The notes: generated by a model from the sequence alone, not told the origin. A DNA stretch of 64,000 nucleotides from EB88 sp965199135 (GCA_965199135.1 OZ240685.1:186001-250000); one strand, 5' to 3'. Positions 1 to 8,578 are shown, counted from the stretch's first letter. Program-made: numbers and translations.

Positions 1-76
1 GCCGTTGAACAAGTCCTACACGTTCCCGACGGTGGGCACGCCGTCCTGGTGCCTCGCGATCTCGAGCAACCTGTAA
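1..76 (+). CDS. 3' end of an unidentified gene (truncated by window edge)
   Basis: The second reading frame is open from the window edge to a TAA at 74-76 and encodes 24 residues ending in WCLAISSNL. It lies 135 bases upstream of the next start, on the same strand. The peptide has no recognisable motif, so no function is offered. It could be the tail of an exported or enzymatic protein, or a chance open frame; the mixed, non-repetitive residue composition mildly favours real coding. Confidence 0.35.
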   Translation, partial: PLNKSYTFPTVGTPSWCLAISSNL

Positions 77-211
77 GTGAATGCGGCCCCCGGACGCCGG
101 TCCGGAGGCCAGGGTGACAGGCGACTGTCACCGTACTCTACTCGGGGGCACTGCCCCTTTACCCAATCAGCTCTCCTGCATTGCACGGTGGGCGCAGAGC
201 GAAGGAAATAC

Positions 212-1516
212 ATGAAGTTGAAGCGATGGAGCCAGAACCTACTGGCCATTTCAGCCGCGATCGGCTCTGGCGTCGGTTTGGTGTCCTGTGGTGAAAGCAA
301 CACGATCGACTACCTGTACGCGACCTCGTCGAAGAACAACCCAGGACAGATCAATGTGTACCGGGTGGACTCCGAGTCCGGCGCACTGACCCAGATCTCG
401 GATTCGCCGTACAACGCGGACAGGAACCCGGTCTACCTGGTGATCGACTCCTCCGGCAAGTACATGTATGTCGCGAATCATGACGACAACACCATCCAGC
501 AGTTGAATATCGGATCGGATGCCAAGCTGTACCCCCAGCACACCATCAATCCCTCTGGCTCGGAGCCCATCTCGCTCGCGATCCACACGTACACGAATGG
601 CAGCACCACCACCACCTTCCTGTTCGTGGTGGAGACCTACCAGCCGAATTACACGGATGCTGATCCGGGTCCGGGCGCCCTGTATGTCTATAACCTCGGC
701 AGCGCCGGCACCATCCCCTCGGCTCCTGTGACGCAGACAGCTTCCGGAACCGGCAGCGACTATGTCGCGCTGGGTACCGCGCCGACCGCGGTCAATGTCA
801 CGGCGGACGGCAACCGGGTGTTTGCCTCGGACATTCTTGCCACGGGCCAGACCGGCACCGGCACCGGCAGCCAGACGTGCACCACGGGCCAGGGCGCGAT
901 CCAGTCCTACAACATGACCTTTGACAGCAGCGGCAATGCGACCGGCGTCCTCGCCCCTGTAACCGGTAGCCCCTTCTGCGCTGGCATCACTCCCTCGGCG
1001 CTGGCAAGCCATCCGTACAGCACCTTCCTGTACGTCACGGACAGCACGCAGAACGAAGTAATCAGCTATAACATCGCCACCGCCAACACCAGCAGCATCG
1101 CGGCGGGCGCTCTGACGCCGCTGCAATCGGGCCCGGTGGCCACCGGCACGACGCCGGATGGCATCGTGGTCGACCCGCGTGGTGAGTACGTCTATGTCTC
1201 CAACAAGATCGGCGGCTCGGTCACGGGCTACGGCGTCAACCTGGGCACGGGCGCGCTCTCGGCGCTTGCGACAGGCGGCAGCGCAGGCACCGACGCACAG
1301 CCTGGTTGCATCATCGTCGACCCGGCACTCGGCCGCTACGTCTACACTGCGAACTTCGCCGGCAACGACATCAGCGGCTTCGTGCTCAACCCGGACAACG
1401 GCTCGCTCTCGGCGGTGGAGAACACCCCGTTTGTTACGTCGGGACTCTCCAATTGCGTGGCAGCCACCCCGCATAACAACCACACCACGATCCAGGTGCA
1501 GAACAGCGCAGGCTGA
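212..1516 (+). CDS. Exported beta-propeller lipoprotein, lactonase/YncE-like
   Basis: A 434-residue protein. It starts at ATG 212, chosen because GAAGGA lies just upstream and a signal peptide with a lipobox-like end (GLVSC) follows at once; the longer upstream frame is not needed. The mature part repeats units such as DSSGKYMYVANHDDNT, DPRGEYVYVSNKIG and YVYTANFAGNDISGF. This pattern of YVxN/YVAN blades is typical of seven-bladed beta-propellers of the lactonase (6-phosphogluconolactonase-like)/YncE group. Members are often exported and of unknown substrate; catalysis is not shown. A strong hairpin follows the stop. Most likely a monocistronic outer-membrane or periplasmic lipoprotein. Confidence 0.8.
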   Translation: MKLKRWSQNLLAISAAIGSGVGLVSCGESNTIDYLYATSSKNNPGQINVYRVDSESGALTQISDSPYNADRNPVYLVIDSSGKYMYVANHDDNTIQQLNIGSDAKLYPQHTINPSGSEPISLAIHTYTNGSTTTTFLFVVETYQPNYTDADPGPGALYVYNLGSAGTIPSAPVTQTASGTGSDYVALGTAPTAVNVTADGNRVFASDILATGQTGTGTGSQTCTTGQGAIQSYNMTFDSSGNATGVLAPVTGSPFCAGITPSALASHPYSTFLYVTDSTQNEVISYNIATANTSSIAAGALTPLQSGPVATGTTPDGIVVDPRGEYVYVSNKIGGSVTGYGVNLGTGALSALATGGSAGTDAQPGCIIVDPALGRYVYTANFAGNDISGFVLNPDNGSLSAVENTPFVTSGLSNCVAATPHNNHTTIQVQNSAG

Positions 1517-1535
1517 TCGGTCGGGGCTGGACTAT

Positions 1536-1567
1536 GGAAAAGCCCGCGCCTTGGCGCGGGCTTTTCC
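1536..1567. terminator. Bidirectional hairpin terminator
   Basis: GGAAAAGCCCGCGCC pairs with GGCGCGGGCTTTTCC around a TT loop, a 15-bp stem with A-rich and T-rich shoulders. It lies 20 bases after the beta-propeller gene and about 70 bases beyond the end of the convergent acyltransferase gene, so it can serve both strands. Confidence 0.8.
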
Positions 1568-1636
1568 GTGTCTGCAAGGCTGCTTCGCCGGCCGGGCCAT
1601 GCCGTTTCCGGGGTCTGCTGGGCGGAGCGACGGCGC

Positions 1637-2809
1637 CTAGGCCAGCAGCCTGCGAATCCGCCGCTGCATCGGCCGTTCCACCAGCATCAGGGCCGCCCCG
1701 GCGCCCGCAGCCAAAAGGCAGTACGAGAGCCAGGGATCAAACCGGATCAGCCCGGTCTTCTCGAGCACATGCGAATCATGGATCAGCTGCCACAGGTTGA
1801 AGTGCAGGATGTACAAGCAGTAGCTCGCCTGCCCAAGCGCGACAAAAGGCGCAAAGCCGAAGAAACGCGCCAGCAGGTTCTCTCCGGCGAGGCCCAGGAT
1901 GGCGCAGCCGAACAGCGGCATCAGGAGCCCGTCATGCATCAGCACATACGGGATGTGATCGCCGAAGCGCAACGTGGTGTACACCCCCGCAACCCCGATA
2001 AAACCGATCAGAAGCCGCTGCCACCCCCGGCGCGAGATCCTGCTATCGAGGTCAGCCAGCACCAGGCCGAACAGGAACGATGGGAGGTGCGGTGGGGGCG
2101 AGAACTTGAGCAGGCGGATCCAGAAGCCCGTGGTGTAGCGTCCCGGGTGCAGATCGCCATCCGGATGGAGGTGCATGTACAGGAGCGGCATGCTCATGCC
2201 GATCAGCCACAGCAGTCCAAGCAGTGCGATCGTGCCGGCATTGGTCTGCGGCCGCTTCCACCGGACGGCGAATGGAAAGACGAGGTAGAAGAAGGCCTCG
2301 GTCGACATGGTCCAGGCCGGGGTGTTCCAGAAAGTCGAGAGACTCGGGCTCCATCCCTGCAGCAGGAGCGGGGTCAGGAGCATGCCTTCCCAGAACTCCT
2401 GATGCGAGCGTGCCAGCCACTCATCGTGCAGCATCCCCAGCGAGAGGATCAGGGCAAAGGCATAGACCGGGTAGAGCCGGGAGAGTCGCGCCACCCAGAA
2501 CTTCCACCGTACGAGCTCGCCGCGCTGGGCGCGGGCGCTGTAGTTGTAGGAGAGGATGAAGCCTGAAAGGAGCAGAAAGAACGAAACCGCCGTGTAGCCG
2601 TTGTCGACGATCGGCGCGAACGGTCCGAACCACCTGGGGTTCGAGAAATGGAAGAAGACGATGTTGCAGGCAGCAAATGCGCGCAACCCCGTAAGAGCGG
2701 GAAGGCGGCTTCTCCCGGAGCCCGGCTTTGCGGCCGGGGCGGGTTCCCCAGGCAGGGGTGAGGAGGGAGAATCATCTCCCTCGGCGAGCAGGGACGGCTT
2801 GCCGGCCAA
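1637..2809 (-). CDS. Acyltransferase family 3 membrane protein (OafA/YrhL-like)
   Basis: An integral membrane protein of about 390 residues with some ten hydrophobic segments. The N-terminal signature LTGLRAFAACNIVFFHF carries the conserved Arg and His of family 3 acyltransferases, which move acetyl or other acyl groups from the cytoplasm onto extracellular glycans or lipids. No ATG or GTG is available near the domain start. The best candidate is TTG at 2809, three bases after the pyrH stop, implying translational coupling; an ATG inside pyrH (2917) would add a low-complexity hydrophilic tail. The acceptor substrate cannot be told from sequence. The C terminus is rich in Arg, as is usual in the family. 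Confidence 0.8.
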   Translation of the reverse strand: MAGKPSLLAEGDDSPSSPLPGEPAPAAKPGSGRSRLPALTGLRAFAACNIVFFHFSNPRWFGPFAPIVDNGYTAVSFFLLLSGFILSYNYSARAQRGELVRWKFWVARLSRLYPVYAFALILSLGMLHDEWLARSHQEFWEGMLLTPLLLQGWSPSLSTFWNTPAWTMSTEAFFYLVFPFAVRWKRPQTNAGTIALLGLLWLIGMSMPLLYMHLHPDGDLHPGRYTTGFWIRLLKFSPPPHLPSFLFGLVLADLDSRISRRGWQRLLIGFIGVAGVYTTLRFGDHIPYVLMHDGLLMPLFGCAILGLAGENLLARFFGFAPFVALGQASYCLYILHFNLWQLIHDSHVLEKTGLIRFDPWLSYCLLAAGAGAALMLVERPMQRRIRRLLA

Positions 2810-2811
2810 GT

Positions 2812-3516
2812 CTAGGCCGTCACGAGTGAGCCGACCTTCTCCCCTTCGATCACCTTCCGGATATTCCCCGGCTTGTTCATGTTGAAGATGATCATCGGCA
2901 TGTTGTTGTCTTTGCAAAGGCTCACCGCAGTCATGTCCATCACCTTCAACCCAAGCCGCATGATTTCCATGTAGGTGATCTCGTCAAATTTCGTTGCTGT
3001 CTTGTCGATCACGGGGTCAGCGCTATAGATGCCGTCTACCTTGGTCGCCTTCATGAGCACGTCTGCCTTGATCTCCATGGCACGGAGCGAGGCGGCAGTG
3101 TCGGTGGAGAAGTAGGGATTGCCGGTTCCGGCTGCAAAGACGACGACGCGCCCTTTCTCGAGATGGCGTACAGCCCGGCGGCGAATGTAGGGTTCGCAGA
3201 CCTGGTGCATCTGGATCGCCGACATCACCCGGCAGTGGGTTCCGGTCTTTTCAATTGCATCCTGGATGGCGAGCGAGTTGATCACGGTTGCCAGCATGCC
3301 CATGTTGTCCGCAGAGACGCGGTCCATGTTCTGTGCCTGTTCCGCCACGCCACGAAAGAAGTTGCCGCCGCCGACCACGATCGCCACTTCCACGCCGTTG
3401 GCGCGGACTTCCGCAACCTCGGCAGCGACCTCGTGTACCCGGGTGACATCCACTCCGAAGCCGCGGCCCGCGGCCAGCGCCTCACCTGATAGCTTGAGCA
3501 CTACGCGCTTGTACAT
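2812..3516 (-). CDS. pyrH: Uridylate kinase (UMP kinase)
   Basis: A 234-residue cytosolic UMP kinase of the amino-acid-kinase fold; it makes UDP from UMP and ATP and is usually essential. The start MYKRVVLKLSGEAL contains the conserved Lys/Gly phosphate-binding strand. GGGNFFRG follows, and further on NPYFSTDTAA contacts the uracil/phosphate region. ATG 3516 fits the family length; the open frame extends 12 codons further without support. The acyltransferase gene follows within three bases. In many bacteria pyrH sits next to tsf, but here tsf is about 5 kb away with the polyketide pair, the MFS gene and the DUF421 block in between. Confidence 0.95.
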   Translation of the reverse strand: MYKRVVLKLSGEALAAGRGFGVDVTRVHEVAAEVAEVRANGVEVAIVVGGGNFFRGVAEQAQNMDRVSADNMGMLATVINSLAIQDAIEKTGTHCRVMSAIQMHQVCEPYIRRRAVRHLEKGRVVVFAAGTGNPYFSTDTAASLRAMEIKADVLMKATKVDGIYSADPVIDKTATKFDEITYMEIMRLGLKVMDMTAVSLCKDNNMPMIIFNMNKPGNIRKVIEGEKVGSLVTA

Positions 3517-3590
3517 TGAGTCTGAGTATCGCACGGCCTTCCGCTCCACCAAAGTGACAGGCTCGGCCGGCGGTCATCGAAGGAGCTTCG

Positions 3591-4328
3591 CTGCCGTTTC
3601 CACCACAGTTTTCGAGGTGCCCCGGGGAGGAGTGGCTCGACCGGGATGACGCCGATCCTCGGGAGATTGCGAGCGCCCTTCGCTCGCTCGTCTTCGTCAA
3701 TCGATGGTTCGGCGGCGACCGCGTGCACCACGACCTGCTGCTTCGCGCTGCGGCCGGCCGGGAAGAGCTGTCTGTCCTCGAGGTCGCCGCGGGCAGCGCC
3801 ACGGCCCTCGCTGCGGCGGCACGGCGTTTCGGCCGACTCATTCCTCCGCTGGAGCTTGAGGTCACCCTCTCTGACCGGCTGGGGAGCCATCTGCCGCGGT
3901 CTTGGGACCCGGAGCTGCCGCAACCGGCGCTCCTGGAGGCCGACGCGACCGAGCTGCCCCTGCCGGCCAAGAGCGTGGACGTGGTGAGCTGCTGCCTCTT
4001 TGTGCACCATCTCCCACCAGAGGCGGTGAGACTCTTCCTCGTTGAGGCCATACGGGTCGCTCGCGTCGCCGTGGTGATCAACGACCTCGAACGGACCCGG
4101 CTTCACTACGCGCTGGCACGGTTGTTCTCGCTGGTGGATCCAAGCCGGCTCTCCAGCCACGACGGCCCCGTGTCTGTGCGACAGGCGTACTCGGCTGCCG
4201 AAATGTGCATGCTTCTGGCAGAGACAGGCCATCGCTGGGAGCTCCGGCGGCGCTTCCTCTACCGCCTCGCTGCAACTGTTTGGGTACAGGAGCGAGCCCC
4301 GCTTGCAGGGGGTGTGTGCTCCACGTAA
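3591..4328 (+). CDS. Class I SAM-dependent methyltransferase, probably starting at CTG
   Basis: Rossmann-fold methyltransferase with motif I as VLEVAAGSA, an acidic LEADATELPL strand and a VVSCCLFVHHL motif IV. The first conventional start is GTG 3723 (201 residues), but the same frame upstream reads EEWLDRDDADPREIASALRS and then NRWFGG, a typical N-terminal helix pair of this family. No ATG, GTG or TTG occurs in that extension. AAGGAG at 3580-3585 sits five bases before CTG 3591, giving 245 residues, so a CTG start is proposed; a frameshift or error upstream is the alternative. It sits directly before the polyketide synthase gene and probably O- or C-methylates its product. Confidence 0.75.
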   Translation: MPFPPQFSRCPGEEWLDRDDADPREIASALRSLVFVNRWFGGDRVHHDLLLRAAAGREELSVLEVAAGSATALAAAARRFGRLIPPLELEVTLSDRLGSHLPRSWDPELPQPALLEADATELPLPAKSVDVVSCCLFVHHLPPEAVRLFLVEAIRVARVAVVINDLERTRLHYALARLFSLVDPSRLSSHDGPVSVRQAYSAAEMCMLLAETGHRWELRRRFLYRLAATVWVQERAPLAGGVCST

Positions 4329-4350
4329 CGTGGACCTATCGGAGTCTCTC

Positions 4351-5412
4351 TTGAGCCAGATCGCTGCTGTCGCTTCTGCCCTGCCCCCGCGCTACTACAC
4401 CCAACAACAGGTCTTTGACGAACTCTCGAAGCACTGGAGCGCGGAGCTTGAAAGTCCCGCGCTTCTTCAGCGCTTTCACCACCGCGTCGGCGTAGACGGC
4501 CGCTACTTCGCGTTGCCGCTCGAAGAGTACGCCGAGATGCACCGCTGGGGGCAGTTCAACAGCGCGTGGCTGCGGGTCGCCGAAGAGCTGGGCGAAGAAG
4601 CGATCAACACGGCGCTTGAACGGGCCGGGCTGACCAAGGAGCACATCGGCGCTCTCTTGACCGTGACAGTGACCGGCGTGGTCAGCCCCTCACTCGATGC
4701 GCACTTATGCAACCGCATGGGCCTGCCGGCAGCGGTCCGGCGAACGCCGATTTTCGGCCTTGGATGTGTCGCAGGGGCTGCTGGAATTGCGCAGGCGACA
4801 GACTATGTAAAGGCTTACCCGGGCAAGATTGCGGTACTCCTGTCAGTGGAGCTGTGCTCCCTCACCTGGCAGCGGCGCGACCTCTCGATCGCCAACATGA
4901 TCGCGACTGGCCTGTTCGGAGACGGCGCTGCGGCAGTCATCGTGGCAGGGGACCAGGTCGCGCTGCCGAAGCCCCCATGCGTCGCGGTGCTCGCGACCGC
5001 ACAGAGCTTCTATCCCAACACGGAAGAAGCGATGGGCTGGGACATCGGGGAAGAGGGCTTCCGTATCGTGCTTTCGCCCGAGGTGCCGGCCATCATCCGC
5101 AAGCATCTTCCGGAGGACCTGGATGGCTTTCTCCAGGCCAACAACCTCAAGCGCGAGGACATCACGTCCTGGGTGCTCCACACCGGCGGCCCGAAGGTGC
5201 TGGAGGCGATGGCGGATGCGGCGGGTGTGACTCGCGAGGAGTGCCAGCTCTCCTGGGACTCGCTGCGCAAAGTCGGCAATCTCTCGTCAGCGTCGGTGCT
5301 CTTTGTTCTCGAGGACACGATCCGAGACCGGCGCCCACCGGCCGGCTCGTACGGCATCCTCGCAGCCATGGGCCCCGGGTTCTGTTCGCAGCTCGTGTTG
5401 CTGCGCTGGTAG
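4351..5412 (+). CDS. Type III polyketide synthase (chalcone/stilbene synthase-like)
   Basis: A 353-residue thiolase-fold homodimeric synthase that extends an acyl starter with malonyl-CoA, usually making alkylpyrones or alkylresorcinols. The triad is intact: Cys139 in GLGCVAGAAG, His277 in LHTGGPKVL and Asn310 in GNLSSASVL. The C-terminal GPGF motif is present as MGPGFCSQL. TTG 4351 is chosen because GGAG lies six bases upstream; longer GTG and TTG options exist upstream, one overlapping the methyltransferase stop. The methyltransferase gene ends 22 bases upstream, so the two form one operon. The FAD-dependent oxidoreductase that often accompanies this pair is not beside it. It converges on an MFS gene three bases away. 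Confidence 0.9.
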   Translation: MSQIAAVASALPPRYYTQQQVFDELSKHWSAELESPALLQRFHHRVGVDGRYFALPLEEYAEMHRWGQFNSAWLRVAEELGEEAINTALERAGLTKEHIGALLTVTVTGVVSPSLDAHLCNRMGLPAAVRRTPIFGLGCVAGAAGIAQATDYVKAYPGKIAVLLSVELCSLTWQRRDLSIANMIATGLFGDGAAAVIVAGDQVALPKPPCVAVLATAQSFYPNTEEAMGWDIGEEGFRIVLSPEVPAIIRKHLPEDLDGFLQANNLKREDITSWVLHTGGPKVLEAMADAAGVTREECQLSWDSLRKVGNLSSASVLFVLEDTIRDRRPPAGSYGILAAMGPGFCSQLVLLRW

Positions 5413-5415
5413 CGG

Positions 5416-6888
5416 CTAGCGGCTTTGCAACGGGGCAGAGACGCTCTCGAGCGACTGCCCTGCTGCTTCCACCCCGATGAGCATCTCGCAGATTGAGCCC
5501 GCCAACATCAGCGCTGCGCCAAGAGCGTACCCCCAGGCCACGTGCCCACGCGAGCCGGACGCGATCAGGAAGCCAAAGAAGATCGGCGCGGCGACACCGC
5601 CAGCCAGCGTTCCCAGCGCATAGAAGATTGCGATGGCAAAGGCGCGGATCTCGAGCGGAAAAATCTCGCTCACCGTCAGGTAAGCAGCACTCGCGGCAGA
5701 GGACGCCACAAAGAAGATCACCGAGAAGCAGGTATCGAGTCCACGCGCAGACAGCATGTTGTGCGTGAACGGATAGATCGTCGCGAGCAGGAGAAGCGCG
5801 GAGACGCCGTAGGTCGCGGCAATCATCGGCTTGCGGCCCCAGCGATCGAACAGGGGCCCAAGCAGCATCGGTCCGAAAAAGCTGCCGATTGCGAAAGGCA
5901 GCAGGTGCAGCGGCATACGCTGGTCCGTGACCCCGTAGAAACGCTTGACGATCAGGCCATAGGTAAAGAAGACCGAGTTGAAGAAGAAGGCCTGCCCGAC
6001 CATCAGCACCAGCGCCAGGAACGAGCGCATGCGGTTCGCACCGAGCATGTTGCCGAAGACATCGCCCCAGGGGGTGTGGTCGCGGACAGCGAGCTTGAGC
6101 GGCTTGCCTTCGGGCTCGGGCAGTTCCTTACCGCTCGACTTGCGAACGTGATCTTCGATCCCGCTGACAATCTTCTCGGCTTCTTCTTCCCTGCCGCGCA
6201 GCATCAGCCAGCGCGGGCTCTCCGGGACGCCCAGCCGCAGGATCAGTACACCGCCGCCGAGGACCGCTGCGGTAGCGAACGCGATGCGCCAGCCGATATG
6301 GGGCGGCAGCATGCGTCCGGCGAGAAGTTCAAAGGAAGCGAGTGAACCGAAGATCGCGCCGAGCCAGAAGGTGGCATTGACGATGAGGTCGACGGTGCCA
6401 CGAACCTTGCCGGGAATGAGTTCGTCGACAGCAGAGTTGATCGCGGCATACTCGCCGCCGATGCCGAAGCCGGTGATTGCCCGGAACAGCGCAAAGCTCC
6501 AGAAGTTGAACGAGAGCGCCGTGGCCAGCGTCGCGATGGAGTAGGTAGCTAGCGTGACCAGGAAGAGCTTGCGACGGCCAAGACGATCGGTCAGGTAGCC
6601 GAAGAAGATCGCACCCATGACGGCGCCTGCGAGGTAGGTCGTTGCGCCGGCTGTGACCTGCGGCGCGGTGAGCGCGAGGCCACTCTTATCTTCGAGGATG
6701 CCGGCGAGCGAGCCGGCGAGCGTGACTTGCAGGCCGTCGAGCAGCCATGAGGTGCCGAGTGCCGTGATGATGCGGACGTGCCATCGGCTGAAGGGCAGGC
6801 GGTCCATACGTGCCGGCACCATCGTCTCAACGGTGTGCTCGGCTTCCCCTGCGGTCTGGTGCTCCTGTGCGAGCGTGTGCTCTGCCAT
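5416..6888 (-). CDS. MFS transporter, metabolite/aromatic-acid symporter type
   Basis: A 490-residue major facilitator protein with 12 predicted membrane segments. The loop 2-3 signature GYLTDRLGRRKLF is clear, and GGEYAAINSAVDELIPGKVRG marks the helix 4-5 region used by SV2-, AAHS- and MHS-type carriers. The hydrophilic N terminus holds MDRLPFSRWHV, typical of this branch. Substrates in the group include organic and aromatic acids and sugars; none can be assigned here. The gene converges on the polyketide synthase with only three bases between stops, and follows the DUF421 block by three bases, so it is probably the last gene of that minus-strand operon. Confidence 0.85.
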   Translation of the reverse strand: MAEHTLAQEHQTAGEAEHTVETMVPARMDRLPFSRWHVRIITALGTSWLLDGLQVTLAGSLAGILEDKSGLALTAPQVTAGATTYLAGAVMGAIFFGYLTDRLGRRKLFLVTLATYSIATLATALSFNFWSFALFRAITGFGIGGEYAAINSAVDELIPGKVRGTVDLIVNATFWLGAIFGSLASFELLAGRMLPPHIGWRIAFATAAVLGGGVLILRLGVPESPRWLMLRGREEEAEKIVSGIEDHVRKSSGKELPEPEGKPLKLAVRDHTPWGDVFGNMLGANRMRSFLALVLMVGQAFFFNSVFFTYGLIVKRFYGVTDQRMPLHLLPFAIGSFFGPMLLGPLFDRWGRKPMIAATYGVSALLLLATIYPFTHNMLSARGLDTCFSVIFFVASSAASAAYLTVSEIFPLEIRAFAIAIFYALGTLAGGVAAPIFFGFLIASGSRGHVAWGYALGAALMLAGSICEMLIGVEAAGQSLESVSAPLQSR

Positions 6889-6891
6889 CTC

Positions 6892-7419
6892 TTATCTCCC
6901 CGAGGAAGCGCCATCCGTTGTACCATCGCGCGATGCAGAGGCACCAGTTTTCGGCTGTTCCTCTTCGCCTTCATCCTCGCCGTCCTGGGGAATGATGCTG
7001 ATGGTGCCGACGCGCTCAAGCACGGCATACTTCACTTCGTCGAGGCTGCGCATGCCCTTGGTACGCGCGACAGCCATCACGTCTTCTTCGGCTAGACGCA
7101 TCCCGCGCATGGCTTCAAGCTGCCACTCGTTGTGGTTCATCAGCACGAGCGGTACCCCGTCGATCCGCTTGGCGATGCCCTTGAAATGGAAACGGATCTG
7201 CGCGGTGATGCGGTGCATCAGGCCGATGGTGATGATGGCGCAGACACAGTTCGTGATGGATTTGTCATTTCCCACGGTAGCGAGGATGATCAGCCCACCG
7301 ATGAGAAAGACGATAACGAACTCAAAGGGAGTGAGCTGACCGCCAGGCCTGCGTGAGAGCACGCGGACCGTGAAGAGCAGAAAGAAGTAGCCGAGAATCG
7401 CGTGAATGATCGTGTACAT
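6892..7419 (-). CDS. DUF421 (YetF/YcaP-like) membrane protein, second copy
   Basis: A 175-residue protein with two or three N-terminal membrane helices (MYTIIHAILGYFFLLFTVRV) and the family signature RRPGGQLTPFEFVIVFLIGG, followed by a cytosolic domain with DGVPLVLMNHNEW and EDVMAVARTKG. DUF421 proteins are widespread and their molecular role is unsettled. This copy carries an extra acidic, low-complexity C-terminal tail (DEGEEEQ) absent from its paralogue at 7983-8441. It lies nine bases downstream of an unknown membrane protein and three bases upstream of the MFS gene, all on one strand. Function remains unknown. Confidence 0.8.
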   Translation of the reverse strand: MYTIIHAILGYFFLLFTVRVLSRRPGGQLTPFEFVIVFLIGGLIILATVGNDKSITNCVCAIITIGLMHRITAQIRFHFKGIAKRIDGVPLVLMNHNEWQLEAMRGMRLAEEDVMAVARTKGMRSLDEVKYAVLERVGTISIIPQDGEDEGEEEQPKTGASASRDGTTDGASSGR

Positions 7420-7428
7420 ACGGCGCTC

Positions 7429-7983
7429 CTACGGCATAACGAAGACGCCGGCAGTGATGAAGTCTTTCGGGTGCTCAATATCGCCGTCCGGAACAAGGCG
7501 GATGGTGAAGTGCGACGGTCCGGGCTTTGCTGGCTGCAGCGCAAACTCGACCGAGTTGGGATTGGCGCCTGAGGGAAAGCTGTACAGGATGCCGCCATCG
7601 GTCGTAGTGGAGTTTGCGGGCTCCGGGATGATGCGCTGGTTGCCGAGCGTCTTCACTACTGTGTCCGAGACCCACAGCTTGATCTGTCCATCCCGGACGG
7701 CATCCGGCCTGAAGTGAATCGTCAGGATCGACGGAGTGCTGAAGCGCTCGACCCGCTCGTAGCGAATGTTCATCGCTCCGTCCGGTGTGACCTTCGTGGC
7801 ATTTGCCAGGGGACCGCGGCCGAAGGCGCCGGCGAGGTCGAGAAGAACAATGACGCCGAAGAAGATCCAGATCGCATTCTCGAACTTCCACCAGCGGCGC
7901 TGGAACTCGAGGTCCTCACCGACGGCGACCTCGTTGCTGACTTTTGCGACGGTATCTTTGACTTCTGCTGTGGCTGTTTCCAT
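7429..7983 (-). CDS. Membrane-anchored protein of unknown function between DUF421 genes
   Basis: A 184-residue protein. ATG 7983 shares a base with the stop of the upstream DUF421 gene (TAATG), so translation is coupled; the longer upstream open frame is the antiparallel shadow of that gene. Residues of about 35-55 (ENAIWIFFGVIVLLDLAGAFG) form a single membrane helix. The hydrophilic N terminus should face the cytosol and the remaining 130 residues, beta-rich by eye (ILTIHFRPDAV, QIKLWVSDTV, HFTIRLVPDGD), the periplasm. I recognise no family. Its placement between two DUF421 paralogues suggests a physical partner of those proteins. Confidence 0.75.
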   Translation of the reverse strand: METATAEVKDTVAKVSNEVAVGEDLEFQRRWWKFENAIWIFFGVIVLLDLAGAFGRGPLANATKVTPDGAMNIRYERVERFSTPSILTIHFRPDAVRDGQIKLWVSDTVVKTLGNQRIIPEPANSTTTDGGILYSFPSGANPNSVEFALQPAKPGPSHFTIRLVPDGDIEHPKDFITAGVFVMP

Positions 7984-8441
7984 TACGCGGCTTGTCCCTT
8001 CTCCTGACCGGTCAGTATGGTGATCTCGCCGTTGCGCTCGAGAAAGGCGTACTCGATGTCCTCGAGTGAGGCGACGCCTTTGTCGCGTGCAGCAGTCATG
8101 ACATCGTTTTCGCCGATCATCATGCCGCGCATCGCTTCTTCGTGCCACCGGCCATTCGCCAGCAGCACGATCGGGGTTCCGTCGAGGAGGCGTGCGATCC
8201 GTGAGGACCGCTGCCGCAGCAGCACGAGGAGCAAATGCGCCAGGGCGATCGTGATGATCTGGGTGAAGGCGTTGGTAAGTGAGGCGTCGTCAGCAACAGT
8301 GAACGTCAACCCAAGTCCGCCGATGAAGAAGATCAGCACGAACTCGAAAGGGTTCATCTGCTTGCCGGGTCTTCGACCAACGATGCGGACCATGAAGACC
8401 AGAAAGAAATAGGCGAACGCGGCTCGAATCACAGCAGCCAA
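7983..8441 (-). CDS. DUF421 (YetF/YcaP-like) membrane protein, first copy
   Basis: A 152-residue paralogue of the protein at 6892-7419, sharing the order of helices, RRPGKQMNPFEFVLIFFIGG, DGTPIVLLANGRW and NDVMTAARDKGVASLEDIEYAFLE. The start is TTG 8441, with AGGAGG eight bases upstream. It is the first gene of the minus-strand block DUF421 - unknown - DUF421 - MFS and shares a base with the next gene's start. The cytosolic domain is of the kind seen at the C terminus of YetF. Its role is not established; the repeated pairing in one operon suggests a heteromeric membrane complex. Confidence 0.82.
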   Translation of the reverse strand: MAAVIRAAFAYFFLVFMVRIVGRRPGKQMNPFEFVLIFFIGGLGLTFTVADDASLTNAFTQIITIALAHLLLVLLRQRSSRIARLLDGTPIVLLANGRWHEEAMRGMMIGENDVMTAARDKGVASLEDIEYAFLERNGEITILTGQEKGQAA

Positions 8442-8521
8442 AGGGGAGACCTCCTGCGTACAGCTGCCGTGAGGCTGCTACACAATACGATGACGCGCGA
8501 AGGGATTAGTGTGTCTCAATG

Positions 8522-8549
8522 AAAAAAGCCCGGCTTTTCGCCGGGCTTT
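8522..8549 (-). terminator. Rho-independent terminator of the tsf operon
   Basis: AAAGCCCGGC and GCCGGGCTTT form a 10-bp stem around a five-base loop. On the minus strand the stem is followed by six T residues. It sits 30 bases beyond the tsf stop and separates tsf from the DUF421 operon. Confidence 0.85.
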
Positions 8550-8578
8550 CATGTGCCCATTCGCTGGGTACGTTCTGC

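Noticed and set aside
251..1483. Antisense open frame of 410 codons across the beta-propeller gene
   Set aside because: Composition is Arg/Ala/Val-rich and repetitive; the plus-strand protein has a signal peptide and propeller repeats.
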